A stretch of 64,000 nucleotides of DNA, taken from contig NW_023604861.1 of assembly GCF_014898055.3 (NCBI RefSeq), positions 80,758,399-80,822,398 of the forward strand, in the 5' to 3' direction. Of this stretch, positions 12,791 to 26,098 are shown piece by piece; within the stretch, counting starts at the first letter, position 1, and every line of letters begins with the position of its first letter. The notes below the pieces were generated by a model. It had not been told where the DNA came from and searched no databases. It saw only the letters and a list, made by a program, of their open reading frames with translations. A program made the translations under genes and the position numbers. Source of the DNA: Talpa occidentalis (lineage: Eukaryota; Chordata; Mammalia; Eulipotyphla; Talpidae).

Positions 12791-15451
12791 GTCACAGGGT
12801 CAAAGAGAGTATGTTACAGCATATAATTTAGAATCTTATTTCCTCTTTTAAAAGTGACATAATTTAATAACTAAAAGCACAAAACAGTAACTATTTGAAA
12901 TGTTGAGAGGACCCACTGCAGACTGGGGCCAATTATGAAATAGCTCAGAGATCAGAGAATTGAGGTGGGTCTTGAAGGGATGAAAAGGCAGGATAGAATT
13001 TAACCTGAATAGGGAAGTATAAAGAGGGAAATGCTTCAAGGGTTGGTTTTTAACATACTTAAATATATTGTACTATTTATTAGCAGATAACATTAAGCTC
13101 TTTCAGTAAGAAGTGGTTTCATAAATAAGACAAAAATGTTTACTACAATGTGGGATAGGGAAAAAGTGATTTTAAATATAGAAAAGTTCACTTTGGGGAA
13201 ATTCATTCAAATTATATGTAAAATACAATAAAGTACATTATATTCCAGTGAACCAAGTAGGAAATATAGGAAAAACTAGAACTGGAAAACGATCATTCTG
13301 ATAAGTTCACAGTTGGTTGAACCACCATTGGTAAGTACAGATTATTAAAGACAAAGTTCAAGTCTCATATTGAGCCTTCAAAGCATAGATGACATTGTGT
13401 GAAAGATTTACAAAATTCTGAATATAAAATTGAAATGGACAGCCTTAACAGCATAAGAAATCTATTTTATATACTTATCACACTTTTTTAAAAACTTGGT
13501 TTGTGCCATTCTGGATGTGCAGAAGGGTTATTCTGACTTTGCCTTGGTGCATTTTTCTGTGCAACCAGATATATGACCCTCATTCCTAGATTTAAAGAGA
13601 GAGCAAAAGAGAAAGAACTTGGGATATACTGCCCCCTGAGGCCCAAAACACAAAAACTAACTTCCTAATACCTCATTTCCTCTCAGAGTTGTACTACCAA
13701 CAACCAACCCAATTCTATTCACAGCACCAAAGCCTAGCTAGTTACAGACTTCTACACCCCTTTCTTGCCCACCAGCAAATGTTCACAAAGTGAACAATGA
13801 ATAACAAGGCACAATTTTGAGAGAAACCCTTACAATTTTAAAGATACTATAAAACTGACGGAGATAAACACAGATCAAGATAACACCCCAGAGCAGTACT
13901 CTGTAACTACTCTATCTTGAACCATAATTCATAAACTGTTAGGTAATGACAGAATTGATAGTTCTCAGAATCAGGTTTTGTCAACCTTACAGTCTCTGTT
14001 GCAACTATTAAACTCTGCCATTGTAACATGAAAACGGCCATAGACAATAAGTAAATAATTAGCAAAAACACTGTTAAGCAGTGGTTTACTAACCCCTAAT
14101 CTGGTCATAATTAGGTTTGGTTGTAACAACTTGCTAGATGGAACATTTTTTTTTAAAGTTTAAAATAGAAATAGATACCTACTACATGTGATGGTAACTG
14201 TGTAAGAAATTCACAAAGGAAAGCCTGAACAGAAATACTAACATAAAATGTGAATATCTGGGATGGTGATGAACAGTTACGGGTAACTGTTCAGAGTATT
14301 ACCTTTAAAATATTTAAGAAATTGTAGAAGTTCAAAATGGAAGATAAAATGGATTAACAAAGAAGTAACTTCAGTCTATGCTAACTGCTATTAAAAAACA
14401 AACAAACAGGGTACTGCTTATAACAGAATCATGGATAATATGAGGAGAGTAGGAAGTGACAGAAAACATCTCTAAAGCAGTGACATTTATGCTGACAGTT
14501 GAATGGTAGCTGTCAGTGAAGAGATGACAGAAGAACAGTCTACTCAGAATGCATAAGCAAGCAAAGGTATTGGTGAGAATAAAAGAAACTGGTGTTTTGG
14601 GAAAAGAAATTAAACAAATGAAAAATAATGATCAACAGAGATGAGGTTTTAATAAGACAAAAAGGAAGTGACACCGAATTGCCAGGTAAAGACATTCCAA
14701 ACAAGGGAGGATCAGCGTCATAGAACAGGAATGAACAGGCAAGGAAGATTCTGAATGATTTGGGAGTTCTAGGATCTCATTCTTCCACACAAGAGGCCTT
14801 ATGATCTTTATAACTGCCCATGTCCTCTGACCTATCTTGAATCAAGAATTCTAAGCTAGTCATTTTCTTTCTTTACATACCCCAGTACAGTCAGAAATAA
14901 CCAGCCCACCAATGTCTTACACTACTCATTTTCTGTGGACCTTTTGTAATAGCTGCTTGGTCTACCAGGATTCTGCCTTCAGTAGGCACTTTGGTTTATG
15001 AAGATAAATAAGTTACTGAAAACACTGTGAACCTGCAAAACTGCTACTGGGTGAAATCATCGAGATTTGGAGATTTATTTGTAATGACAGCATAGTACAG
15101 AGACTACTAATAAAGAGACCTATTAAGAAATATTTCCCTATTCTGACAACTCGAAAGACTATAACAAATTCACTACCCATTTTAAATAGTTTAGAGCTAA
15201 CTTTGACATACAGATACACAGGGGTATAAGACACATGTTCATACACAGAGATGTATAAATAAAAGAAATTTTTGATAAGAATATTTGACTTACAGTGTGA
15301 GCACATTTCCAAAGGATAACTTGCCTCATTTCCCTGGAGGGGGGGAAAAAAAAAAAGTCACAAAGTTGGCACAGATTTCTTTGAAAGATCAAACTTAAAT
15401 ATTAAATCATAAAATATAGGGAATTAAGTCATAAACTAATGTGTCTAGATC
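12791..15451. other. Unassigned non-coding sequence
   Basis: No gene seen in 2.7 kb. Parts near 12890-13030 and 14470-14760 read like very old interspersed repeat (aggtgggtcttgaaggg; ggaatgaacaggcaaggaag), but I cannot assign the family. A CTCF-like core lies in reverse at about 13630-13643 (tgccccctgagg), with several mismatches outside the core. Confidence 0.4.
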
Positions 15452-15465
15452 TGTAAGTTATATCT

Positions 15466-16752
15466 TTCCTTTTTATTTATTCATATATATTTTATATCAT
15501 TGTTCATTTTTGCACAATGTTTATTTTTTCCTCTCAGGTGTAGTCCCCCATAAATTTCCACCACCAGGTCACTAGTGCACCATCACTAGTCACTTGTGCT
15601 CTTCCCTCCCCTGCTGTGATTCCACTCCCTTCCCCTTCCCCACAGAATGTCTCTGATTTTTAGTTGCCTGTTAATTTTGGGTTTTGATTTTTTTTTTCCC
15701 TGATGCCTCATTGGTTCCCCTATAGTCTTCCTATAAGTGAAACCATCCAATATTTTTCTTTTTCCTTCTGGCTTATTTCACTGAGCATAATCCCTTCCAG
15801 CTACATCCAAGTTGCTGCAAATGGCATGAGTATCTCTTCTGATTGCTGAATAGTATTCCATTGTGTACACAGACCACATCTTCTTGATCCAATTCATCTA
15901 TTTTTGGGCATTTGGACTGTTTCCATATCTTACCTATAGTAAATAGTGCTGCAATAAACATAGGGGTGCAGGTACCCTTTTGAATTAATGTTTTTGTGTT
16001 CCCTGGTAGAATCCTAGGAGTAGAATTGCTGGGTCATATGGTGGCTCCATTTTTAGTAGTGTGAAAAACCTCCACAGAGCTTTCCATAGTATTTGGACCA
16101 GTTTGCATTACCACCAGCAGTGTAAGAGAGTTCCTTTTTCTCCACATCCTCGCCAACATTTGTTGCTGTCTGCTTTTTTAATGTGTGCCATTCTCAGTGG
16201 TGTAAGGTGATATCTCAATGTGGTTTTGATTTGCATTTCCCTGATTATAAGTGATGCTGAACATTTTTTCATATACCTGTTGGTCATTTTCCTTTCCTCT
16301 CTGGAGAAGAGTCTTTTTAGCTCTTCTGCCCTTTTTTTTTTGACTGGATAGTTCACTTTGGTTTCGTTGAGTCATGTGAGCTCTTTGTAGATCTTTTTTT
16401 TTTTTTTTTTTTTTATAGAGGCATGTTTTATTTATTTTATTTATTTGTTTGTTTGTTTATTTATACATGCACTGGGTACAGTCAGAGGCGCGGGAGGGTG
16501 AGAGAATTCACCAGAGCCAGAGCAGGGAGCAGAGCAGACAGAAGGACTTAAGTACACTGCTGAGGGGAGCAGCGGGCGGCAGGAGAGGTCTGCGCGCCAT
16601 ATGGGACCCTCCTCCGGTGGCCGGGGAGCAGCCGGGATCGAACCGGCGCCGCAGAGGCTGCAGGCAGCTTCGCAACCCAGCGCTCAACCGCTGTGCCACC
16701 GGGGAGGCCCTCTTTGTAGATCTTTGTGATCAATCCCTTAGCAGTTTATAGA
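15466..16752 (-). mobile_element. 5'-truncated L1 with nested SINE, minus strand
   Basis: In reverse: ORF2 C-terminal region followed by 3' UTR and A-rich tail at 15466-15500. The target duplication tgtaagtta(t/c)atct at 15452-15465 and 16753-16766 marks both ends. A group I SINE is nested at 16396-16709 with its own duplication. ORF2 is broken by stops and shifts. Confidence 0.88.
16396..16709 (-). mobile_element. tRNA-derived SINE, group I variant Ib
   Basis: Reverse copy with a long poly(T) start (the A tail), then atagaggcatgtttta and (ATTT/GTTT)n, then the body and tRNA head ending in ggggaggccc. Target duplication ctctttgtagatctt at 16381-16395 and 16710-16724. It carries the extra 3' block seen also at 40175, 46721 and 54512. 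Confidence 0.95.
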
Positions 16753-16766
16753 TGTAAGTTACATCT

Positions 16767-18023
16767 CTTTGTAAGAAAAAAGTATACCATACGACAGACA
16801 TCTGGAATCAAACAGGTCTGAATGGTGGCTGCCATTTAAGGCTTATGAAAACATTTAATTAAAATTTATTTTAAATATTTTAATACCCTACAGATGTTAT
16901 ATAATCAATTTTAACACAATGGAAACAGTCAATGCTATGACTTGTCTTGCTAGGTGAACTCATTTTGGGATAGAGTTCAGAATCAAGCTTGTTCTGCCAG
17001 TCTGCCTATTTAACTGAAGAGTTTTCTGACATTACAAAGCTGTTATAAAGGGGGAAAAAATCTGTTACCATTTATACCTGCATTGAAACAGAATTTCCTA
17101 TATGCTGTGCAACTGAAATAAAAACATTAACAGGAAGGTGAGTTAATGTAAGACAGCCAACAGCTTAAACTCAAGATTTTTCTTTTCATGGACATCTTAC
17201 TTCACAGGTAGGTTCTGGTATAATTTAAATGTCTATCTTTCTAAAAAATCAACTATCTGTCCTCTGCACCAGGATTCCATGTGAAATTTAAGGGAAATAA
17301 GTACTCCAGGAAAACTACAGAACTGGCCAAATCCTGTACTCTTGTTAAATACCAGGTTGGAAGTCCATACCATTCAATTAATAATAGAACCAGGAATAGT
17401 TCTAAATGTGAAACAGTAAAGAATCCAAATACAACAGACTTATAAGAGGTAAAAATCATAAATATCTTTAAAAACAAGCCACATAATTCAAAGTAATGTA
17501 AATTAAGTTTTTAAAATCAGTGATAAATTTGAGTTGACCAAGCATCTCTGTCCCCTTTCACCTAATAATAATGTCTAACAATAAATGCACAAAAGGATAT
17601 AACACTTGAATATTTGAATATATCTGTTCTACAAACTTCTGAACACAGCCTAAAAAACTATTTTAGTCGGCCTAGCTGGCTTTTAAACTCCTAAAAGTAT
17701 CCCTTATTCTATGCAAACTTTATCGGTAAATATATTCTTGTCATAGTCCCAATAATTAGTCCTTTCCTTACAAATTATAGCAGTTAATTTTCTAGAACTA
17801 GTTAAATTTTAGGTCACTTTAAATATCAAATATATATTAAGGTTAGGGCAGAAGAAATAGGAAATATTAATAAAGCTAATGTCAAGTTAATGAGCAGAGA
17901 TGATCTTAAGAATTTTACCATGATTCCTATCTTTTTACTGCCTCATATATTCCTTCAACTTATTCCACTCTACTTTAAAGTAAGTGTTTCTTACAATGCT
18001 TTCAAAAGAATATAATGATACTT
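16767..18023. other. Unassigned AT-rich non-coding sequence
   Basis: No gene, RNA or clear repeat recognised. Confidence 0.4.
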
Positions 18024-18033
18024 TGGATTGTCA

Positions 18034-18304
18034 CTTATTTTTTTAAGTTTTATTTATTTATTTATACAAGCACTGGGTACAGTCAGAAGTGCAGGAGGGT
18101 GAGAGAACTCACCAGAGCCAGAGCGAGGAACAGAACAGGCAGACTGATGAAATACACTGCTGAGGGGAGCAGCGAGCGCTGCAGGAGAGGTCTGTTGTGC
18201 CATGTAGGACTCTCGCCTGGCGGTCAGGATTGAACCGGAGCTGCAGAGACTGCGGGCAGCTTTGCAGCCCAGCGTCCAACCGCTGCGCCACCAGGGGAGG
18301 CCCC
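18034..18304 (-). mobile_element. tRNA-derived SINE, group I
   Basis: Reverse copy from (ATTT)n to ggggaggccc. Target duplication tggattgtca at 18024-18033 and 18305-18314. The segment between the body and the B box is shorter than in other group I copies. Confidence 0.92.
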
Positions 18305-18314
18305 TGGATTGTCA

Positions 18315-18974
18315 TTTTTTATGATTAATGCTGGAACTATTTTAAAAGCAAGAGCTAAGGGATATGTGGTAGGTTTTGGAAGGACTTTGACACCAGGTTC
18401 TTGTTTCTCCAGTCCATTGACCTTTTCAAAGTTACCAATTCTTCATAAATGATTACTTCCATCCTCCTCCTATATCACTCCCTGCTAGCCAGCACCATAA
18501 GATCCAACGATCAGCCTACCTAGGTCTTTTCCACCACACAGAATGTCTCAGATCACTTCTAAACTTAGACTCCACATATCCAAAAGGCTATTCCAACCTA
18601 TGTTATTTTATACCCAACAAAAATATCATTGAAATATAAAGGCAAATGCTTTTTCCAAATAACCAAAAAATAAATGAACTTGGCTCCAAACACACAAGTA
18701 TAAGAAACATCAAAAGAAAATTCTCCAGCCAGAAAAATTATGCTAGATGGAAATCTGGATCTAGTTGTATAATAAAGATTATAAGAAATAGTTAACGTGT
18801 AAGTAAACATGTCTACACTTGACTATTTTAACACAAACACATTAATAATGTATGTGGGATATTTAATGTGCGGAAGTAAAATGTAATACAACAGCATCAC
18901 AAAAGATGAGCAAGAAAAATGTACGCATATTGTCAAAATCTTACACTATCAGAAAAATAACACATTATTTAAAT
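18315..18974. other. Unassigned non-coding sequence
   Basis: No gene seen. The part at about 18400-18560 is pyrimidine-rich and could be an old L2 relic, but this is not secure. Confidence 0.35.
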
Positions 18975-18984
18975 TAGAGCATGC

Positions 18985-19263
18985 ACGCCTCCCTGGTGGT
19001 GGCGCAGCGGGTTGAGCACTGTGCTGTGAAGCTATCCACAGTCTCTGCAGCGTGGGTTCGACTTCTGGCCAGCCACGGAGCAACCCACATGGTGCGGCAG
19101 ACCTCTCCTGTCTTGCCTGCTGCTCCCCTCAGCAGCGTCTTCAGTCTGTCTGCCTGTTCTGCTCCCTGCTCTGTCTCTGGTGAATTCTTTCACCCGTCTG
19201 CGCCTCTGACTGTACTCCAGTTCTTGTATAAATAAATCTTTAAAAAAATTAAGTTAAAAAAAG
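18985..19263 (+). mobile_element. tRNA-derived SINE, group III
   Basis: Head with gcgcagcgggttgagcactg (A-box region) and B box gggttcgactt, body, and end cagttcttgtataaataaat. Target duplication tagagcatgc at 18975-18984 and 19264-19273. Confidence 0.92.
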
Positions 19264-19555
19264 TAGAGCATGCTGTTAAAGATGCACACTAAACCCTAGA
19301 AAAACCAATTTCCAATAAAAAATGAACTATATCATAGAGAATATTCAGCCAAAAGAAGGTATATAAATAGGAAAAAAGGAACAAAAACCAAATGAGAAAA
19401 GTATATAGAATAACTAATATAGCAAGATGGTAACTTTAACATTTTGAGAATCATGTTAAGTGTAAATAATCTAAAAACTCTAGGAAGATACAACTACGTA
19501 TTACTATCTACAACAGGCCTACTTTAAATAGGTTTAATCTTAAAAAAATAAAACA

Positions 19556-19815
19556 GGGCCTCCCTGGTGGCACAAGGGGTTAAGATGCAACCTATGAAGG
19601 TATCCGCAGCCACTGCAGCACAAGTTCAATCCCCAGCCAGGGAGCTATCCACATGGCACGGCAGACCACTCCTGACTCACCCGCTGCTCCTCTCAGCAGT
19701 GTATTTTAGTCAATCTGCCTGTTCTGCTCCCCACTCGGTCTCTGGTGAATCCTCTCACCCTTCCTCATCTCTGGTCTACACCCCAGCTCTTGTATGCATA
19801 AATAATTAAATCTTT
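19556..19815 (+). mobile_element. tRNA-derived SINE, group II
   Basis: Head gggcctccctggtggcacaa, gggttaag, body, and end cttgtatgcataaataatt. Target duplication aaaaaaata(a/g)aacag at 19541-19555 and 19816-19830. Confidence 0.92.
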
Positions 19816-20019
19816 AAAAAAATAGAACAGAAAAAGATACACCATACAAATACTAATCAAAAGAAAGATAGTGGCTAGTAACACTAGATACTGTGGAGTT
19901 CAGAACGGGAATAGTATCAGGAATAAAGAGAGCTATTTCATAACGTTAAAAGTCAATTTGTTAAGAACATGTAATAATCCTAAATATACTGTAACTTATA
20001 ATAAGAAACATATTCGGTG

Positions 20020-20590
20020 TTCATACCAGGTCCTGGCTCAGAGCTCCTAAAACCCTTGGAATTTCTTAAGGAGAGAGACACAAAGGTGTCGTTTGTTACA
20101 TTAATAGGAATGTACTTAAGGATAGGATCTGGTTGCCAGAAGAAGCAACTGTCAGTCCAACACCCAGAGGCCAGAGGCTGAATCACCAATGACCAGTGAT
20201 TTAATCAATCATGGCTATGTACTGGAGCTGCCATAAAATTCCAAAGGTTGAAGGTTTGAAGAGTTTCCAGGTTGATGAAGAAGTGGAGATTTGGGAGTGG
20301 CATGCCCTTTCCTACCTTGCTCTATGTAAAATATTTCTCTGGGTTCTGTGAGTCATTCAAGCAAATTAATCAAAGCAAAGGGGGGAATTTTGGAACCTCC
20401 AATCCATAGTTGGTCAAAAGCAAAGATGACAACCTGGATTTGTTATTAGTACCTGAATTGGGGATGGGGTAGTACAGTGTGAGTCTTTCAGAATTGAATA
20501 CTGTGGAATCTGATGCCATTCCTAGATAGTGTAATAACTGAGTTACACAACACCCAGCTATTGTCTGAGAATTTTGTAGATATGTGGGTA
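20020..20590 (+). repeat. Ancient interspersed repeat, LTR-like
   Basis: Phrases such as gagtttccaggttgatgaag, tttctctgggttctgtgag and caaattaatcaaagc form a pattern I recognise from an old dispersed mammalian repeat, probably LTR-type. The family name is not assigned. A short (CA)n run lies at 20601-20611. Confidence 0.45.
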
Positions 20591-20689
20591 AACCTGCCCC
20601 CCCACACACACACAGCATGCATGTGCACAATTAGGTCCCAGAAATGTAAGAGAAAGAAAACAGGTAGACAAAAAAAAAAAAAAAAAAAA

Positions 20690-23205
20690 AATCAATAAAA
20701 TTATAGGAGATTTGAACAACACACTATCAAACCCACATGGCCTAAAACAGAATATTCTTTTTCAATGCATATGGAACATTCATAAAAACAGACATACTGA
20801 GTGCCTCAAAAAAAGTTTTAAAAACTTTGAAATCGTACAGAATATTCTCATTACAATGGAATTAAACTGGAAAGATAGTTTTGGAAATATCTGGAAATAA
20901 AACAACACAATTCTAAATAACCCAAATTACAGAAGAAATGACAATAAGCGAAATTAGAAATTATTTTGAAAAGAGTGAAAACAGACCCTATCAGAACTTA
21001 CGGGATTCAGGTTAAGGAGTATTTTAAGGAAAAGGGGGGAAGGTCAAAAATTAATGAAACAGAATGCAAACAAAAAAAGTTAATAAAACCAAAATTCATT
21101 TTTGGAAGAAGGTCACTAAATAATCCCCTCCCCAGATAAATCACTACAAAGCCTACAGACCTTTAAAAAGGGGTGGGGGCTATTCTAAACAATGCACAAA
21201 AATAAATTTTATGACATAGGTGAAATGAAGTTTCTTGAAAGGTAAGACTCTACCAAAATTCATTCGTTAAAAAAGATGAAAGTTCAATAGCTTTATAAGC
21301 TATTAAAATAAATTGAATTTGTAGTTTAAAAATCTTCCTAAAAAGAAAACTACAGATCTAGATGGCTTTACTGGTCAATCCTACTGTATATTCCAATTCC
21401 AAAGACATCAATTCTACAGTTCCTTCAGAAAGCAGGGGAGTAATTCTTAACTCATTTTATAAAGCCAGCATTACCCTGACGCAGAAATCAGACCATGACA
21501 TTAGCAAGAAGAAATCTATACACAAATATTTCTTCATGACTATGGATACAAAAGCCTTAACAATATTTGAGCAAATTAAGACCTTAAAAATTTTAAAAGA
21601 ATAAAATATAGCACAGTTAACTAAGTATTATCCCAGCAATGCAAGACAGGTTTAATTTTGAAAAACAATGTGATTCACTACATGAGCAGACAAAAAAGAC
21701 AAAATGCTAAAACACCACATGGTCATCTCAACAAAATTTCATCAAATATCTGACAAATTTAAAAGAAAACGCTCATAACAAAACAAGAACAACTCAGCAA
21801 ACTAAGATTCTTCCACAATCTATAAAGGCTATCTACAAAAAACCTACAACTAAACATTAACTATGGTGAAAGACTGAATGCCTTCTCTCTAAGATCAGTA
21901 ACAAGAAAAGGATATCTGTACCAGTGCATTAAGTTATGAAAAGCATAAAGACTGGAGAGAAAAAGTTATACTATCTTAACCTGCATATGACATGACTGTT
22001 TATATACACACATCCTAAACAAAAACAAAAGACGTTATCAGAACTGATGAAGGAAGCATGGTCACAGAATACAAAGTCAATCTACAAAAATCAAATGTAT
22101 TTCTATATTCTGGAAAGAACATGAAATTAGAAAATTAAAAAAAAATACCTCCATTTAGAAAATCATCAAAAATACAAAATACCTAAGGATGAAGTTAATA
22201 AAATATGTGTAAGGACTGAACAATGAAGACTGAAAAATAGCTAAAAGAATTAAAGATTGTCTAAAAACACAGAGATATTCACAAACCAGAAGACTCAGTG
22301 TTAAGATGACAATTTCTCCCATACTGAGCCGTAGAGAGAAAACAATTCCAATTAAAATCCCAGTATGATAATTAATAGAACTCAACAAGCTGGTTCTAAA
22401 CTTTATATGGAAACAGAATCTTACTAAAAGCTCCAGACAAGAACTCAGGATGGCTGAAAACCTGGATAGTACAGTCTCATGCTGAACTTCTGACCTTCAG
22501 AACTATGAAATAATAAATAGATGCTGCTTTAAGTCACTAAGCAAACGGTATTTGTACCCAGCAATAGAAAATAACAACCAGACATCCAGTATATGTAGCT
22601 AAAAGTAAATTTATTTACATAATAAGTGTCAGTGAAGATGTGAATCAAATGAAAATTTTATATATTGCTGGTGGACTCAAAATAGTACAGCCATTTTAGA
22701 AGAAGTTTGATGAATTCTTTGGTACTAAGTTTAACATATTCAGAAATGAAAATATGTCCACAAAAAGATTTGTACACATGTCCATAGGAGCTTTATTATT
22801 AATAGACCAAATATGAAATATTCCAAATGTCCATCAACTGTCAAAAAGATAAACTGTAGTGTATCCAGACAATGAAGTACTCAGTAACAAATAGTGAAAG
22901 ATTACTGATACAAACTATAAATTAATCTCAAAAGCAATATGCTAGGAAACCACATACAAGCAGCATGATTCCAATATCAATACTAAAAAAGTTAACTATA
23001 GTTAACTAAAGATTAGGAATTGCCAGAAGTAGGGGGTGAATGCAAATGTGCTGTCCCCTTTGTCCTTTAGGATAACAGGCTCTACATCTTGATTTTGCTT
23101 ACAAAACTATATACATTTGTTAAGCACATTAACTGTACACTTGAAATGGGTTAATTTTACTATATGCAAATTATATCTCAATAAAGCCAATTTTTAATAC
23201 TCTAA
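20690..23205 (+). mobile_element. Old L1M element, plus strand, ORF2 and 3' end
   Basis: Degraded ORF2 (gcccacatggcctaaaacag-like start, caacaaaatttcatcaaatatc in the reverse-transcriptase region, caatatgctagg) followed by a typical L1M 3' end: actgtacacttgaaatgggt, then tatctcaataaagcc near 23175-23195. Every frame is broken. A different old repeat interrupts it near 22485-22580. Confidence 0.65.
22485..22580 (+). repeat. Ancient repeat 3' end
   Basis: agaactatgaaataataaat, then tttaagtcactaagcaaacg and gcaatagaaaataac is the decayed 3' end of an old, very common mammalian repeat (LTR/MaLR-like). It interrupts the surrounding L1M. Confidence 0.4.
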
Positions 23206-23615
23206 AGCTGATCTTTAAAATTCGCTAAGGAGTCTCAAATATAATGGAGTTGCTTCATAACATACAGACCTGTTTCTAGTTTAAAAAAAAAAAAAAAATC
23301 TCATTGCTTTTTTAAAATAGTAAGTTTCCTTTCATACTATCAATCACAACACAAAACTTATATTAATATTTCTTTTTAAGATACATATTTCCAAACAACA
23401 AATTACATATTTTCAGATTAATCTTGCAGTATGAGAAATGAGAAACTATTCAGATATAGTTTTTGTGACTCTTAAATTTTCATTCTTTACTAACCCTTCT
23501 CAGATTTAAACTCCATGAAGACAATCATTGTTTTACGATAGCCTTTGCCAGATTTAATACTATTCTAATTTAAAGAAGAATCTTATAAGTACACTATAAA
23601 AACCTAGACAGCCTT

Positions 23616-23904
23616 GGGCTTCCCCAGTGGCGCAGCGGTTGAGCGCTGGGCTGCGAAGCTGCCCGCAGCTCTGCAGCGCAGGTTCCATCCCCGGCCAACC
23701 CAGGTTCCATCCCTGGCCAACCGCCGAGGGTCCCACATGGCGGACAGACCTCCTGCCGCGCCCCACTGCTCCCTCAGCAGTGTGTTTCGTCAGTCTACCT
23801 GTTCTGTTCCCTGCTCTGGTGAATTCTCTCAACCTCCCGCACTTCTGACTGTACCCAGTGCTTGTAAAAATAAATAAATAAATCTTTAAAAAAAAACCAA
23901 AAAA
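23616..23904 (+). mobile_element. tRNA-derived SINE, group I, with duplicated B-box segment
   Basis: Starts gggcttccccagtggcgcag and ends cttgtaaaaataaataaata plus poly(A). Target duplication aacctagacagcctt at 23601-23615 and 23905-23919 is perfect. The segment caggttccatccc(c/t)ggccaacc occurs twice in a row at about 23679-23722. Confidence 0.95.
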
Positions 23905-23919
23905 AACCTAGACAGCCTT

Positions 23920-25120
23920 AAGGAATTTAGTTAAGTGGAATTTTAAGAATTAATGTATTTAAAAATATGGTTAGATTAAGGTATGATAGGACACTCAATA
24001 AATCCTTAAAAGTACAGTTATTGAAAAACTTTAGATTTTCACTTTCTGGATTCTTACTTTTCCTAACGAGTATCTAATTAAGCATCTTGATTGATATACA
24101 ATTTAAATATACAAACCGTAATACTGAATATTTATGGTTCAGAAGGGGAGCCTATAATCAAATGAGACATTGTTGTCACCTCCTAAAGTCTACTAAAGAT
24201 AAATGTCCAAATATTCTGATAGCATGTCCTTTGAAAATATTCTACACTTTACAGTATGCATCTATAAAATTTAGTTTTTTCTCACATCTTGACACTTCAA
24301 GATCAAACTAACTAAACAAAATGAGGTAAGAGATCCAAAAATATTTTCATTTCCTTGCCAGAAAGTTTCTTTAGAATATATTTTCCTATTCCTATTCATT
24401 TAATGTGTTCCAAATTTGAGAATCCTAGGTTTTAAAATAATACTGAATAATATGAACTTGAAGGAAAAGTTCTTAGGAATCAACGCAAATATTTTTATCT
24501 CCTGAAAGGCAAAAATGCCAACATCTCAATAATGAATGTAATTACTATAATAAAATCCTTGGTTTTTTTCTTAGTGTAAAATCACTGACCATTCTAAAAA
24601 ATAGCACTAGAATGGCTATACCTTATTCTTAGAAATATACAACATGGTATGTAACTGTAGAGGGGGTGAATTTGGAGGAAAGGAAGTGAAGATCATAGGA
24701 AAAGGAAAAATGAGTACTGTTAATCAAATTTTCAGGGGCAAAACCTATCAAGCCCTAAGTCCACAAGCACCCCTCCATCTACACAGACTTCTCCATGGAA
24801 AAAAAAGATTAGTTTAAAGGATCCTTCTAAGCTTTATTAACTTTCTGACTGCTAATAAAAATGCTAGACATTTAAACGTGGAAGAGAGGGGGTTGAGAAA
24901 GGGAGAGAAAACAGCTGTGTCAAGAAACTCCTTTTTAAAGAGCATCCTGATGGTCAGAGAGATATTTTCCCAAATAAAATATGCCTAACTTTCCATTATT
25001 TTCTTTGATAAGCCAGTGTAAGGGAAAAGTTACTACATCTCAGAAGTACAAGTTGCTAAAAATATAAATTAAATAGGATCCTAGCTATAGCAACAACCAT
25101 TTTGTGGATATTGTGTCGTT
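23920..25120. other. Unassigned non-coding sequence
   Basis: No gene, RNA or clear repeat recognised. Confidence 0.4.
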
Positions 25121-25135
25121 AAAAAGCAACTACTT

Positions 25136-25415
25136 TTCGGGACTCCCTGGTGATGCAAGGGGTTAAGACGCAGCACTATGAGCAGCACTATGAAGCTATC
25201 CGCAGCAACTGCAGCACAAGTTTGATCACCGGCCAGGAGCAACCCACAAGGTGCAGCAGACTTCTCCTAACTCGCCCGCTGCTCCCCTCAGCAGTGTATT
25301 TCAGTTAATCTGCCTGTTCTGTTCCCCACTCTGTCTCCAGTGAATCCTCTCACCACCACCCCCAAATCTCTGGCCTGTACCCCAGTTCTCGTATGCATAA
25401 ATAATCTTAAAAAAA
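25136..25415 (+). mobile_element. tRNA-derived SINE, group II
   Basis: Starts gggactccctggtgatgcaa and ends ctcgtatgcataaataatc plus poly(A). Target duplication aaaaagcaactactt at 25121-25135 and 25416-25430. A 13-bp unit (agcagcactatga) is duplicated in its head near 25173-25198. Confidence 0.93.
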
Positions 25416-25975
25416 AAAAAGCAACTACTTCCCAATAGTAGTCAATAAATCTTCTTGTCAAATGATTTCAGAAGGGAAAAAACTAACTTTCTAGCCCACT
25501 GTTGTCATAATTCTACCTGTAAATTTCTTGAATTCATCTAACAAAAGTTTAAAGGTACACAATACGTCAACTATTTTAACATCCTATTGCAGTAATGGAG
25601 TCTGATATAATCATATCTATTAATTTTAAGTTAAAAATATCTCTCCCATTAAATTGCACCTAAACTACCAAACCTATTTTCAATGTTACTCAGTGTTACC
25701 CATATTTTTTTGTATATTTATCTGGCATCTGCAATTTTGTGGAACTCATTTATTAGTTATTAAGGTTTTTAGGTCGATTTCTCAGCATTTTCTCATCTGA
25801 GAATCATGCCATCTGCAAATGGCAACAGGTTTTCTTCCCATACAGTTTTCTTTTTTCTTTCTTTCATTTTGCTATCATGGCTATGGGGCTATTCAACTAT
25901 GTATTTCATAATGGGTGAGGTATAGTAGCTTATATTTTTAAAGAACTGGCTCACTGCATAAAAGTTGTCAAATTT

Positions 25976-26098
25976 GGGCCTCCCCTGGTGGCGCAGCGGT
26001 TGAGCGCTGGGTTGCGAGGCTGCCCGCAGCCTCTGCAGTGCCAGTTCGATCCCCGGTCACCGGCGAGGGTCCCACCAAAAAAAAAAAAAAAAAAAAAA
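25976..26098 (+). mobile_element. Short SINE: tRNA-like head plus poly(A) only
   Basis: About 100 bp of group I head (gggcctcccctggtggcgca through the B box gttcgatccccgg and gagggtcccacc) joined directly to a 22-A tail. The body and AT-rich end are absent. A perfect target duplication gtcaaattt (25967-25975 and 26099-26107) shows that this short form is what inserted; it was not cut down later. Confidence 0.93.

Noticed and set aside
26040..26060. Perfect-looking tRNA B boxes (gttcgatcc) as possible functional tRNA genes
   Set aside because: All lie in SINE heads that lack a foldable acceptor stem and are followed by SINE body or poly(A).
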